Source: Prevotella sp. DNF00663 (GTDB taxonomy: Bacteria > Bacteroidota > Bacteroidia > Bacteroidales > Bacteroidaceae). Taken from it: a DNA stretch of 40,165 nucleotides. Location: the NCBI RefSeq assembly GCF_001553265.1, contig NZ_KQ960631.1, positions 12,806 through 52,970 on the forward strand, given 5' to 3'. The notes under the pieces were generated by a model. The model was not told the DNA's origin. It saw only the letters and a program-made list of their open reading frames with translations, and did no database searches. A program made the translations under genes and the position numbers. Below are positions 16,294 to 24,020 of this stretch, in pieces (within the stretch, counting starts at the first letter, position 1; the number at the start of each line of letters is the position of its first letter).

Positions 16294-17155
16294 TTATTTT
16301 ACAATCACTTTCTTCGTACTTCCGTCGCTCATCTTTATGATTTGGATGCCTTTAGTAGTTGCGGTTGCACGCTTGCCATCGAGCGTGTAGCGTGCAACTT
16401 CTTTTACTTCGGTTTTAGCTACAACATCGTTGATGCCTGTAGTGACCTTGGTGAAGGGCTTCCATAGTGGATGTGCGGCATATTCTTCCGCAGCATCTTT
16501 GTCAATAGTTAGCTTGCAATTGGCATATTTAAGATTATGAAACGTGCTCTCGTCAATGGCTGGAGGAGTGATAGCAGCCACACGAAGGTCGGTAATAGGG
16601 CAAACAGCGAAAGCTCCTTTGCCTAGCTTCGTGAGGCTTTTGGGCAAATTGATATCCTCTAGTGATCCACATGAGGAGAAAGCATATTCACCTATACGCT
16701 GTAGTTTCTCACCGAATACTACTTTTTTTAGTCTACTATTATTAGACAAAGCTTGACTTTCGATTTCTGTTAATGCATCGGGGAGCACGAGTGTTACCAA
16801 GCGTGTGCTTACAAATATATTGGTTTTAAGTGTATTTGCCTCTTTCTGTATATTGTCCTTTGTTGCCAAATGGATGGTGTTCGTCTTTATCTATGGTGGC
16901 TTCTTTTAGGTCAAGATGGTCAAGGCTTGCCTCTTTTACCTGTTCATCATCGCCATTTAACCCAACCATTTCGCACAATACACGCATGTCTTCACCGTTG
17001 AGAGGACCCACAACTTTTAAATCTGTAATGGTGAGATAGTTTTCTGGAAGTACTGTTTTGAGTCTTTTTGTTTTGTCAAGTTTAGCAGTAAAGGTTTCTG
17101 CATGTGAGCCGATTGCGAGTAAAACGCATAACGTGAGCATGTAAATTTTTCTCAT
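16294..17155 (-). pseudogene. BspA-like leucine-rich-repeat surface protein, frameshifted
   Basis: Predicted exported adhesin-type protein. The first frame (from 17155) has a signal peptide (MRKIYMLTLCVLLAIGSHA) and an LRR-associated N-terminal region ending DEHHPFGNKGQYTERGKYT. The other frame continues DNIQKEANTLKTNIFVSTRL and then BspA-type repeats (LVTLVLPDALTEIESQAL, LKKVVFGEKLQRIGEYAF, LEDINLPKSLTKLGKGAF), ending VARYTLDGKRA...KMSDGSTKKVIVK, a Prevotella-type C-terminal tail. Removing one base of the CC at 16857-16858 joins the frames (HHPFGNKDNIQKEAN). The total of 862 nt equals 287 codons plus one. A MITE-like element begins 16 bp upstream of the start. Confidence 0.82.
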
Positions 17156-17171
17156 AAACTCTGTTTCTATT

Positions 17172-17299
17172 AAGGTGGGCTCTAATAATTAGCTTTGTTA
17201 TAGATAGCAACTGTTTGTAAAATCCAATCCAGTATGTGGCAAAGCGTAATCCATTTATCATTATTTGTTATTGTGGTGGTAATTATTAGAACCCACCTT
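17172..17299. mobile_element. MITE-like element (128 bp)
   Basis: 20-bp terminal inverted repeats AAGGTGGGCTCTAATAATTA (17172-17191) and its complement at 17280-17299, with one mismatch. A second nested pair GCTTTG (17192-17197) and CAAAGC (17240-17245) lies inside. No reading frame is present and no clear target-site duplication is visible. It also carries a plus-strand TAGCTTTG box (17190-17197). The form suggests a non-autonomous transposon derivative next to the BspA-like start. Confidence 0.65.
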
Positions 17300-17481
17300 T
17301 GTTAATTACTTATGTCCGTATCCTGAAGTGCCAACCCTCTTTCTAATTCCCAATTGGTATTAAGCATGTGTGATATTAGTTACCTTTATGGGGGAAGTTG
17401 CTACTCTTCGACTGCACCGGTGCGTATTTTGGCAATACTTGCTCTCCAGTGTACGCCATCTCATTGCTCCGTCTATCTTTG
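17300..17481. other. Non-coding space upstream of the BspA-like gene
   Basis: No supported gene, RNA or promoter. It lies between the MITE-like element and the end of the AguB gene. No T-tailed hairpin was seen for AguB. On the minus strand short frames occur (e.g. LPKYAPVQSKSSNFPHKGN), but with no start or continuation. Confidence 0.4.
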
Positions 17482-18366
17482 TCAATCTATGAATCGTTTC
17501 GTTATGTCACCGTAATTTTCAATGCGTCGGTCGCGAAGGAAAGGCCACCAGCGGCGTACATCTTCACTATGATCAAGGTCAATATCCATGACTATGCTCT
17601 CTTCATCGTCGTCGCAAGCACGGTAATGTATCTCTCCTTGTGGGCCGGCAACGAAACTTGAACCCCAGAACTGGATGCCTTCGGTCTGTCTGGAAGGGTC
17701 GGGTTCAAAGCCAACTCGGTTGACTGCCACTACAGGGAGGCCATTAGCAACGGCATGACCACGCATAACGGTAGTCCAAGCTTCGCGCTGTCGCTGCTGT
17801 TCTTCAGCCGTATCGCTGGCCGCATAACCTATGGCTGTGGGATAGATAAGCATGTCTGCTCCTTGCAAAGCCATGAGTCGGGCTGCTTCCGGATACCATT
17901 GATCCCAACATACTAGTACACCAAGTTTGCCTATAGAGGTTTGGATGGGATGGAAACCGAGGTCTCCGGGGGTGAAATAAAACTTCTCGTAGTAGGCAGG
18001 GTCGTCTGGAATGTGCATCTTACGGTACTTGCCGGCGATGCTACCATCGCGCTCTATCACCACAGCTGTATTGTGATAAAGTCCCGGAGCGCGTTTCTCG
18101 AAGAGCGAAGTGACGATGACGACACCATATTCGCGTGCCAACCGGCCGTAAAAGTCAGTCGAAGGACCGGGTATCGGTTCTGCTAAATCGAAGTTGGCAA
18201 CATCTTCTACTTGGCAAAAATAGAGCGAGTTGTGCAACTCCTGTAGGATGATGAGTTGTGCACCGCGGCGTGCCAAGTCGGCTATTTCGGTGGCAATGCG
18301 TGCTATGTTGTTCTCAATATCAGCCACATTGTGCTGTTGTAAGAATCCTATTCTGATTTCTCTCAT
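17482..18366 (-). CDS. aguB: N-carbamoylputrescine amidase
   Basis: Hydrolyses N-carbamoylputrescine to putrescine, CO2 and ammonia, the last step of the agmatine route (cytosol). A nitrilase-superfamily fold of 294 residues with the complete catalytic triad Glu43 (LQELHN), Lys116 (KYRKMHIPDD) and Cys153 (LVCWDQWYPE). The family-specific YYEKFYFTPGD and WWPFLRDRRIE segments support the carbamoylputrescine subgroup. The start is 29 bp downstream of aguA on the same strand, so the two successive enzymes form an operon. Confidence 0.95.
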   Translation of the reverse strand: MREIRIGFLQQHNVADIENNIARIATEIADLARRGAQLIILQELHNSLYFCQVEDVANFDLAEPIPGPSTDFYGRLAREYGVVIVTSLFEKRAPGLYHNTAVVIERDGSIAGKYRKMHIPDDPAYYEKFYFTPGDLGFHPIQTSIGKLGVLVCWDQWYPEAARLMALQGADMLIYPTAIGYAASDTAEEQQRQREAWTTVMRGHAVANGLPVVAVNRVGFEPDPSRQTEGIQFWGSSFVAGPQGEIHYRACDDDEESIVMDIDLDHSEDVRRWWPFLRDRRIENYGDITKRFID

Positions 18367-18395
18367 GTGCTATAAAAATAAATGGAGGAATGAAT

Positions 18396-19439
18396 TTAAA
18401 TGACTCCGATGGGGAATTGCATCGTCAAGCAATGCAGAGAACCGTGTTGTCTAATGACGGTACGGGCGTCTATACCCACTATTTCATGTTCCGGGAAGGC
18501 TTCACGGATAGTCTCTATCGCTCTTTGATCGTTGTCCGGTTGAGCATAGGTGGGGCAGATAACAGCCCTGTTGAGTATCACAAAGTTGGCATAAGTGGCT
18601 GGCAGTCGCTCTCCATCGTCGTAGATAGCGGTGGGCATAGGTAGCTTTAGCAATCTATAAGGTTCGCCCTCGCTTGTTCGGAGCGATTGTAACTGTTTCT
18701 CAAGGGCTTTGAAATCGGCATATTGTTCGTCGCTCTCGTCGTCACACCCTACATATAATAAAGTGTCGTTGGGAGCACATCGCACGATGGTATCTATGTG
18801 TCCGTCGGTGTCATCGCCCACCAAATTGCCGTGGTCGAGCCACACAATACGCTCAGCATGTAGCTGTTGGCGAAGCCGTTGCTCTATTTCGGCTTGTGTA
18901 AGCGGTTGGTTACGATGTGGAGCCATGAGACATTGAGAGGTGGTAAATACCGTTCTCGCACCATCACACTCTATACTTCCGCCTTCCAACACGAAGTCGG
19001 TGTGGTCTTCAAGCGTTCCTTGGAGGATGCCATGTGCCGACAATTGGCGAGTAATAGCATTGTCTTTCTCCCACAGGAACTTCTCGCCCCATCCGTTAAA
19101 CTTGTAATCCAATAATACAGGGTGCCCATCGTGCAGGAGTGTGATAGCCCCATGATCGCGTGCCCATGTATCGTTTGTAGGGCATTCGAAGAAGATGACG
19201 CGCTCCATTTGTGTGGTAGACAACTTGTTCTCTAGCAATGTTCGCACCTTAGAAGTATTGGGTGAGACAACTAATAGCTTCTCGTGCAGCGTGATGACTT
19301 GAGCCATTTGCACAAAGGTATTGGTGATGTCATCTAGATAAGGCAGCCAATCGGTATCTCCATGTGGCCACGTCAATTGGATAGCACTTTGTTCGTACCA
19401 CTCTGCTGGAAGCGTATATGTAGCGTTCGTATCTGTCAT
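18396..19439 (-). CDS. aguA: Agmatine deiminase
   Basis: Converts agmatine to N-carbamoylputrescine and ammonia (cytosol), the step before AguB. The 347-residue length is normal for the family. Visible signatures are AIQLTWPHGDTDW near residue 19, NDTWARDHGAITL near 88-100, VLEGGSIECDG near 150, GDDTDGHIDTIVR with the catalytic His near 210-222, and the nucleophile Cys337 in GSLHCLTMQFP at the C terminus. It precedes aguB. A TAnnTTTG promoter lies 20 bp upstream. An arginine decarboxylase that would supply agmatine is not in the window. Confidence 0.95.
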   Translation of the reverse strand: MTDTNATYTLPAEWYEQSAIQLTWPHGDTDWLPYLDDITNTFVQMAQVITLHEKLLVVSPNTSKVRTLLENKLSTTQMERVIFFECPTNDTWARDHGAITLLHDGHPVLLDYKFNGWGEKFLWEKDNAITRQLSAHGILQGTLEDHTDFVLEGGSIECDGARTVFTTSQCLMAPHRNQPLTQAEIEQRLRQQLHAERIVWLDHGNLVGDDTDGHIDTIVRCAPNDTLLYVGCDDESDEQYADFKALEKQLQSLRTSEGEPYRLLKLPMPTAIYDDGERLPATYANFVILNRAVICPTYAQPDNDQRAIETIREAFPEHEIVGIDARTVIRQHGSLHCLTMQFPIGVI

Positions 19440-19458
19440 TTGAAATGTATTATGACTG

Positions 19459-19466
19459 CAAATATA
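19459..19466 (-). promoter_or_regulatory. -7 box of aguA-aguB
   Basis: TATATTTG on the minus strand, ending 19 nt before ATG 19439. Confidence 0.6.
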
Positions 19467-19528
19467 GCGAATTTATTTATGAAAGAGAATAGCTTATAAT
19501 ATAATATGGTGCATATATATAAAACAAA

Positions 19529-19578
19529 AATCCCTCATTGAGGGATTGATTTCTTTATTTTGGTCCCTCAATGAGGGA
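19529..19578 (-). terminator. Twin hairpins after the DsbA-like gene
   Basis: Two nearly identical hairpins with TCCCTC/GAGGGA arms at 19564-19578 (gene-proximal) and 19529-19547 (distal). On the minus strand only the distal one is followed by a T-rich run (TTTTTGTTTT), making it the terminator. The proximal copy starts 5 bp after the stop and has no T-run. Confidence 0.75.
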
Positions 19579-19583
19579 ATTAG

Positions 19584-20306
19584 CTAGTTGCAACCATGAA
19601 TTCCGCAAGCCTTGCCGTCGGTATCGATGTCGGCATTCGGGGCTTTACCTTCATAGGCGTTTTCGAGCAACTGTAAGATTTCGCCTACCGTCTTTGCACC
19701 ATTTATGTTGAATTGACGGTTCACAACATAGGCTGGAATATACTCGAACTCAATCTTCCATGCGGCATCTTCCTCTTGTTTTACATCTTCTTCGTAACGG
19801 TTACTGGTCAATACGGACTGCACCTCTTCGCTAGGTAGGCCGACTTCGGCAGCTGTCTGAATCAATACTTGATGGTTGGCCACATTCTTGGCTTCAATGA
19901 AATAAGCGTGGAACAAGGCTTCCAACAACTCAGCACGTTTTCCATATACATCGGCCAAAACGGCTAATCGATGTGCATCATGGGTACTTACTCGTTTAAG
20001 ATGCTCTATATCGTAGTCAAGTCCATCACCGGCTGCATAGTCTTTCACTTCGTATAGATGCTTTAAAGTCATGATACTTTCGGCATCACCTTTGGCCTTT
20101 GCTTCTTCTATTATGGATAGCTTGGTGTCTTTTGGGGCATCAGGATTCAGTTCAAAAGCAAGGAATTGCACATTCACCTCGTCGCGATGGATGAAATTTT
20201 TCATTGCTTGGGCGAAGCGACGTTCACCGATATAACAGTAAGGGCACGCGATGTCGTACCATATTTCCACGTTTAATTTCTTGTCTTGTTGATTGATTCT
20301 TTCCAT
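19584..20306 (-). CDS. DsbA-family (FrnE-like) oxidoreductase
   Basis: Thioredoxin-fold protein of the FrnE/DsbA group, 240 residues from ATG 20306. The opening VEIWYDIACPYCYIGERRFA shows the first beta strand and a CPYC redox motif near residue 20. KRVSTHDAHRLAVLADVYGK and LFHAYFIEAKNV belong to the helical insertion, and a cis-Pro loop region (EYIPAYVVNRQFNINGAKT) follows. There is no signal peptide, so it is cytosolic. The unusual tail CGIHGCN adds two cysteines. A start further upstream would run into the tRNA terminator. An exceptionally strong Shine-Dalgarno AAGGAGG (20312-20318) fixes the start. The substrate is unknown. Confidence 0.88.
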   Translation of the reverse strand: MERINQQDKKLNVEIWYDIACPYCYIGERRFAQAMKNFIHRDEVNVQFLAFELNPDAPKDTKLSIIEEAKAKGDAESIMTLKHLYEVKDYAAGDGLDYDIEHLKRVSTHDAHRLAVLADVYGKRAELLEALFHAYFIEAKNVANHQVLIQTAAEVGLPSEEVQSVLTSNRYEEDVKQEEDAAWKIEFEYIPAYVVNRQFNINGAKTVGEILQLLENAYEGKAPNADIDTDGKACGIHGCN

Positions 20307-20311
20307 GATTT

Positions 20312-20318
20312 CCTCCTT
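20312..20318 (-). promoter_or_regulatory. Strong Shine-Dalgarno of the DsbA-like gene
   Basis: AAGGAGG on the minus strand, 5 nt before ATG 20306. Genes in this window generally lack such a site, so it is unusual and decides the start. Confidence 0.7.
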
Positions 20319-20348
20319 GAAAAGTGATATGATGTACATTATAAAAAG

Positions 20349-20382
20349 AAAGGAGCTATTCTGTAGTAGAATAACTCCTTTT
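20349..20382 (-). terminator. Terminator after tRNA-His
   Basis: Stem of about 13 bp with one mismatch (20349-20362 with 20368-20382) around a short GTAGT loop. On the minus strand it is followed by CTTTTTATAA. It separates the tRNA from the DsbA-like gene. Confidence 0.8.
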
Positions 20383-20386
20383 CTTG

Positions 20387-20461
20387 GGTGGACGGTGGGA
20401 CTCGAACCCACGACATTCAGAACCACAATCTGACGCTCTAACCAACTGAACTACGCCCACC
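20387..20461 (-). tRNA. tRNA-His (GUG)
   Basis: On the minus strand the acceptor GTGGGCG pairs with CGTCCAC (one G-T). The D arm is GTTCAGTTGGTTAGAGC, the anticodon loop TTGTGGT has anticodon GTG, and the T arm is GTGGG-TTCGAGT-CCCAC. An extra 5' G (20461) faces the discriminator C (20387), the histidine identity feature. CCA is not fully encoded. It lies downstream of secG on the same strand. Confidence 0.96.
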
Positions 20462-20544
20462 ATGTTGCTTTCTTTCTTAAAAGCGAGTGCAAAGGTAGCA
20501 GAATTATTTGAACTCGCCAAATAAATCTGCTACTTTTTGCAGAA

Positions 20545-20940
20545 TTATTTTGCAGGAGTCGTTGGAGCCTTAGGAGCAGCAGCCGGTGTACCCTGTTGGC
20601 CACTAGCGGCCGGAGCTGTCTGCTGTTGGCTGGCGCCAAAGCCCTGTGTATTGGTAGGATTGGTAGTCTGAGTCTCTGTTGCACTCTGCTCCATAACGCT
20701 CTGGTCGGTTGTTGCCTGAGGAGCTACATAGGCACAAACGATGCTGAAGAGAACCATAGCTGCGGCGAGTCCCCAAGTGGTTTTCTCCACGACATCAGTG
20801 GTTTTGCGAACACCCATGATGGTGTTTGAAGAGGAGAAATTAGACGATAGACCACCGCCCTTTGACTCCTGAATCAATACGACAGCAACCATGAGGATGG
20901 ATGCCAAAACTATCAGAATTACGAAAAGTGTGTAAATCAT
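20545..20940 (-). CDS. secG: Preprotein translocase subunit SecG
   Basis: Small inner-membrane subunit of the SecYEG protein-conducting channel. The 131-residue product has the first membrane segment MIYTLFVILIVLASILMVAV, then the conserved loop IQESKGGGLSS...NTIMGVRKTTDVVEKTTW, then the second segment GLAAAMVLFSIVCAYV. The tail is low complexity (Gln/Thr/Ala/Pro), longer than in enterobacteria and usual in Bacteroidales. Its start overlaps the preceding TPR-type gene by 4 bases, so translation is coupled. Last protein gene of a four-gene operon. Confidence 0.95.
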   Translation of the reverse strand: MIYTLFVILIVLASILMVAVVLIQESKGGGLSSNFSSSNTIMGVRKTTDVVEKTTWGLAAAMVLFSIVCAYVAPQATTDQSVMEQSATETQTTNPTNTQGFGASQQQTAPAASGQQGTPAAAPKAPTTPAK

Positions 20941-21767
20941 TTTGTTGTTATTTTGTTTTTATTGTTTATTATCAATTTTTCTAAGAATCGTATTTGGTCT
21001 GCAAAGTAAGCATTTTTTTTTGGATAATTCAAATCTAAACGCTTAATTATTTCGAGAGCTTTCTCATATCTACCTTGTTTAATATAGATCTTGGCCAGTG
21101 TTTCGGTGAAATATCCCTCATCGGTAGGGCTCGATTCGTCATCAGAAGTGTCTTCTATCTCAGGTACGAATTCCGGTTCTTCTTTCAGTTGAATTTTCCC
21201 TTTTTCATTATTAATGAAGTTATCGATGAGGCTTTGGCCTCGTAATTGGGGCTTATCCTCGCCCTCGACAATGTGTTCTTCTTCCGTTTCTGTCTCCAAT
21301 AAGTAGGCCACGTAGTCTACAGCTGCGTCGGCCGGAGTGGGTTTGCGCTTTGCTTTCTTGTCGGTTTCCTGTTCTTTTTCCGAGGGGATGGAATCCAAGA
21401 AACTGTCGATAAGTGCTGTGGTGCGGTCTTCCAAAGGCTGCTCTTCTTGTTTGTTTTTAGCTGTGAGAGCCGACCGTTGAGGGCGAATTTTGTAGTGAGT
21501 GGCCTCAATCATGTCGAAAATTTTGCGACGGTCGGTCACATAGAGAGCAGCACTACGCAATTCTTCGTCGAAGGTTGCATCGTGTAGTAAATAGAGATTC
21601 TGCAACATCAGCAGACGTGCGGTCTGGTAATAGGGGTGTAGTGCCAGTAGACTTCGGAGATCGTAGAGGGTCTCCTTGTCCATCAGTTCCGGATGTTGTA
21701 TGAGCTGTTGAATTTCCATTTCTATTTTTCGCAGTGCTGTCTTTGGCGTTTTGAACGTATAAGACAA
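20937..21767 (-). CDS. Conserved TPR-type protein between lptE and secG
   Basis: A 276-residue soluble protein of unknown function. The N-terminal part is helical (LIQHPELMDKETLYDLRSLL, ALHPYYQTARLLMLQNLYLL). A low-complexity acidic middle follows (EEQPLEDRTT, TETEEEHIVEGED). A single C-terminal TPR-like motif reads YFTETLAKIYIKQGRYEKAL and continues EIIKRLDLNYPKKNAYFADQ. Its position between lptE and secG is typical of Bacteroidales. It overlaps secG by 4 bases and starts 21 bp after lptE. An internal start at 21719 (MEIQQL) is possible. A link with envelope assembly is only inferred from the neighbours. Confidence 0.8.
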   Translation of the reverse strand: MSYTFKTPKTALRKIEMEIQQLIQHPELMDKETLYDLRSLLALHPYYQTARLLMLQNLYLLHDATFDEELRSAALYVTDRRKIFDMIEATHYKIRPQRSALTAKNKQEEQPLEDRTTALIDSFLDSIPSEKEQETDKKAKRKPTPADAAVDYVAYLLETETEEEHIVEGEDKPQLRGQSLIDNFINNEKGKIQLKEEPEFVPEIEDTSDDESSPTDEGYFTETLAKIYIKQGRYEKALEIIKRLDLNYPKKNAYFADQIRFLEKLIINNKNKITTK

Positions 21768-21788
21768 CTGTGCTTTCCTTATATGATA

Positions 21789-22328
21789 TTACCAGTTGGC
21801 TACTGTTGCGTTGAATATTTGTTCAGTTATGTCTTCAATCATCTGTGTTACTAGTTCCTCTTGTACCGAGTTCAAGCTTCGTGTAGACTCGTAAGTGGCG
21901 GTAGATGTGAACGAACGTTCAAAGTCTTCGTGATGGTTCACACGGTTTGTAAAGCGTACATTCACCGTGATAGACAATTCTACTTGGGCTGATTTACCTT
22001 CGCTTGATACCGATTTGTTGCGCTGGTTGTATTGCGAAATCTCACCTTCTATCTTCAAGTCGCCGTTGCGTTTCACTTGAATGAGGCGAGTGTGGTCGGC
22101 AAATTTATCTTTCAGTTTGTTGTTGAACATCGACGCCATAGGTCCCCACACGTAGCTACTACGAATAGGGAACTCGACGATCTGAATGGTCTTGGTCTTC
22201 GTATAGTCGATGCTCGAACCGTTAAACTTGTAACTGATGGAGCATGCGGAGAGCAATAAAGCCATGCATAGCGTGATGGCTGCTGCCTTTCGAGGGTGTT
22301 GTAAACTATTTATTGCTTTCCAAACCAT
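21789..22328 (-). CDS. lptE: LptE-family lipopolysaccharide assembly lipoprotein
   Basis: Outer-membrane lipoprotein that partners LptD in inserting LPS in the outer leaflet. The 179-residue product has a lipoprotein signal with lipobox LLSAC (Cys29), followed by the family pattern SISYKFNGSSIDYTKTKTIQ and IVEFPIRSSYVWGPMASMFN. The rest is an alpha/beta domain with MIEDITEQIFNATVANW at the end. It overlaps the sigma-54-type regulator gene by 23 bases, so translation is probably coupled. Bacteroidota LptE sequences diverge strongly from proteobacterial ones, so the assignment rests on context and pattern. Confidence 0.88.
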   Translation of the reverse strand: MVWKAINSLQHPRKAAAITLCMALLLSACSISYKFNGSSIDYTKTKTIQIVEFPIRSSYVWGPMASMFNNKLKDKFADHTRLIQVKRNGDLKIEGEISQYNQRNKSVSSEGKSAQVELSITVNVRFTNRVNHHEDFERSFTSTATYESTRSLNSVQEELVTQMIEDITEQIFNATVANW

Positions 22329-23556
22329 ATTGTTTGATTCTTCTATAGAGTGTTCTGTCGGATATTCCTAGTTCTATGGCAGCCTTTTTTCGGTTGCCTC
22401 CATTGCGCTCCAAGGCTTTCTCAACCATCTGTCGGCCAAGGTCGCTCAAGTTCAAACTCTCCGGTTCTTCTATCTCTTCGGCCACCGCTTCTTCTGCCGC
22501 CGTGCCTCTAGGAGCTGCTACCACGGGATAAGGTGTGGCTGTGGCGGGTATCAATGGAGCGTCGTTTACGGGTAGTGTACTATTGAATCCGCCTGCTCCG
22601 GCTAGATGGTGGAGCTCGTCGAACTGCTTGCGCAGGTTGTTCATGTCGCGACGTAGGTCGCCCACATTGCCCCGTAGCTCGTACAATATCTTATAAAGTA
22701 TCTCGCGTTCGCTCTCGTATGAGTGTGCACCGGGCTTGGCTATGGTGGCCAACTGCGTACTCTCCACATCTTGGGGAATAAAGTGTAGCAGGGTCTCTTC
22801 GTCTATTTCGCGCTTCTCACTGAGTATAGACATCTGCTCGGTGATGTTTTTGAGCTGGCGGACGTTGCCCGGCCACTTATATTTGAGCATGATTTGTTTG
22901 GCTCCGTCGGTCAGTGTTACCTTGGGAAGTCGATACTTCTCGGCCATTTGCATGGCAAACAAGCGAAACAACAAAATAATGTCTTCGCCACGAGAGCGTA
23001 GTGGCGGCATTTGAATAGGAATGGTGTTCAAACGATAAAATAGGTCTTCGCGGAAGCGACCTTCGCTCACTGCCTTGCGCATATTTACGTTGGTGGCTGC
23101 CACAATGCGTACATCCGTCTTCATAATTTTCTGTCCGCCCACGCGAATATATTCTCCTGTTTCGAGTACGCGTAGCAGTCGAGCCTGTGTGGCAAGCGGC
23201 AGTTCACCCACCTCATCAAGGAAGATGGTACCCTTGTTGGCCGTACCGAAGTAGCCTTCGCTTTCGCCTATGGCTCCTGTGAACGAACCTTTCTCGTGTC
23301 CGAACAGCTCGCTGTCAATGGTACCTTCGGGAATTGAACCACAGTTGATGGCGAAATACTTCTCTCGGCGACGCGGAGAATTGTCGTGAATCACGCGTGG
23401 TACAATCTCTTTACCCACACCGCTTTCACCTATTATCAATACGCTCAAGTCGGTAGGTGCCACCTGTAGGGCGACATCTAAGGCTCTGTTCAATCCGTCG
23501 CAGTTGCCGACGATATTGTAACGTTGCTTTATCTTTTGCAGTTCGGATGTATTCAT
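22306..23556 (-). CDS. Sigma-54-type AAA+ enhancer-binding regulator
   Basis: A 416-residue transcription activator with the AAA+ sigma-54 interaction domain at the very N terminus: Walker A GESGVGKE (43-50), GSFTGA (90-95, the sigma-54 contact loop), Walker B IFLDE (111-115), and arginine finger region FREDLFYRLN. The C terminus has a Fis-type helix-turn-helix (VEKALERNGGNRKKAAIELG and SDRTLYRRIKQ). There is no receiver or other sensor domain, so activity must be set by level or partner binding. First gene of the regulator-lptE-TPR-secG operon, an arrangement conserved in Bacteroidales. No -12/-24 promoter was identified in the window. Confidence 0.93.
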   Translation of the reverse strand: MNTSELQKIKQRYNIVGNCDGLNRALDVALQVAPTDLSVLIIGESGVGKEIVPRVIHDNSPRRREKYFAINCGSIPEGTIDSELFGHEKGSFTGAIGESEGYFGTANKGTIFLDEVGELPLATQARLLRVLETGEYIRVGGQKIMKTDVRIVAATNVNMRKAVSEGRFREDLFYRLNTIPIQMPPLRSRGEDIILLFRLFAMQMAEKYRLPKVTLTDGAKQIMLKYKWPGNVRQLKNITEQMSILSEKREIDEETLLHFIPQDVESTQLATIAKPGAHSYESEREILYKILYELRGNVGDLRRDMNNLRKQFDELHHLAGAGGFNSTLPVNDAPLIPATATPYPVVAAPRGTAAEEAVAEEIEEPESLNLSDLGRQMVEKALERNGGNRKKAAIELGISDRTLYRRIKQYGLESNK

Positions 23557-23664
23557 TGGATGACAAAATTACGCATTTTATTCCAAAGGTCTGTAATTTT
23601 GGCAGTTTATTTATCTATTTTTAGGTAACAATCTTGTGTAGGTAAAGGTGACAAACTAAAAAAC

Positions 23665-23752
23665 TCATCATGCTGCATAGCCGAGGCAATGTTGCTGCCG
23701 AGCCCATGCAGCATTGCTGAAAAGCCGAGACAGCGATGCTGAGGAGGCGCTG
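23665..23752. repeat. Four degenerate 22-bp tandem units
   Basis: Units start at 23665, 23687, 23709 and 23731. All four have TGCTG at positions 7-11, and AGCC (AGGC in the last) at positions 15-18. Units three and four begin CAGC and form CAGC-NNN-GCTG palindromes. The same period and signature occur at 30506-30615. Confidence 0.75.
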
Positions 23753-23755
23753 CAA

Positions 23756-23898
23756 TAACCTCACCCCAGCCCTCTCCCAAGGAGAGGGAGAATATTTAGA
23801 TTTACAAGTGGACGAGTTGAGATTTCTGTTTTTAAGTCTTTGAGTTGATGAGTTCTTTGTTTTCTTTCTCTTTTGGGGAAAGTTCGGGGTGGGGGTTA
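23756..23898. mobile_element. Inverted-repeat element, MITE-like
   Basis: The left end TAACCTCACCCCAGCCCTCT (23756-23775, continuing to 23788) is an imperfect complement of the right end at about 23867-23898 (ending GGGGTGGGGGTTA). The left end also folds on itself (CCCTCTCC/GGAGAGGG). About 143 bp long, with no reading frame. Confidence 0.5.
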
Positions 23899-24020
23899 TA
23901 GCACAGGAGACGGTGTACACACCATATTTACAAAGCTAATAAAAGAGCTTTTGCCAGTCTGTAAGGGTGAATGCCGTTAACATAATCCTGCCGACGAGTT
24001 GTCAATAAAGTTTTGTAGAG

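Noticed and set aside
23665..23752. CRISPR array
   Set aside because: The units are directly abutting, 22 bp and degenerate, with no unique spacers and no cas genes in the window.
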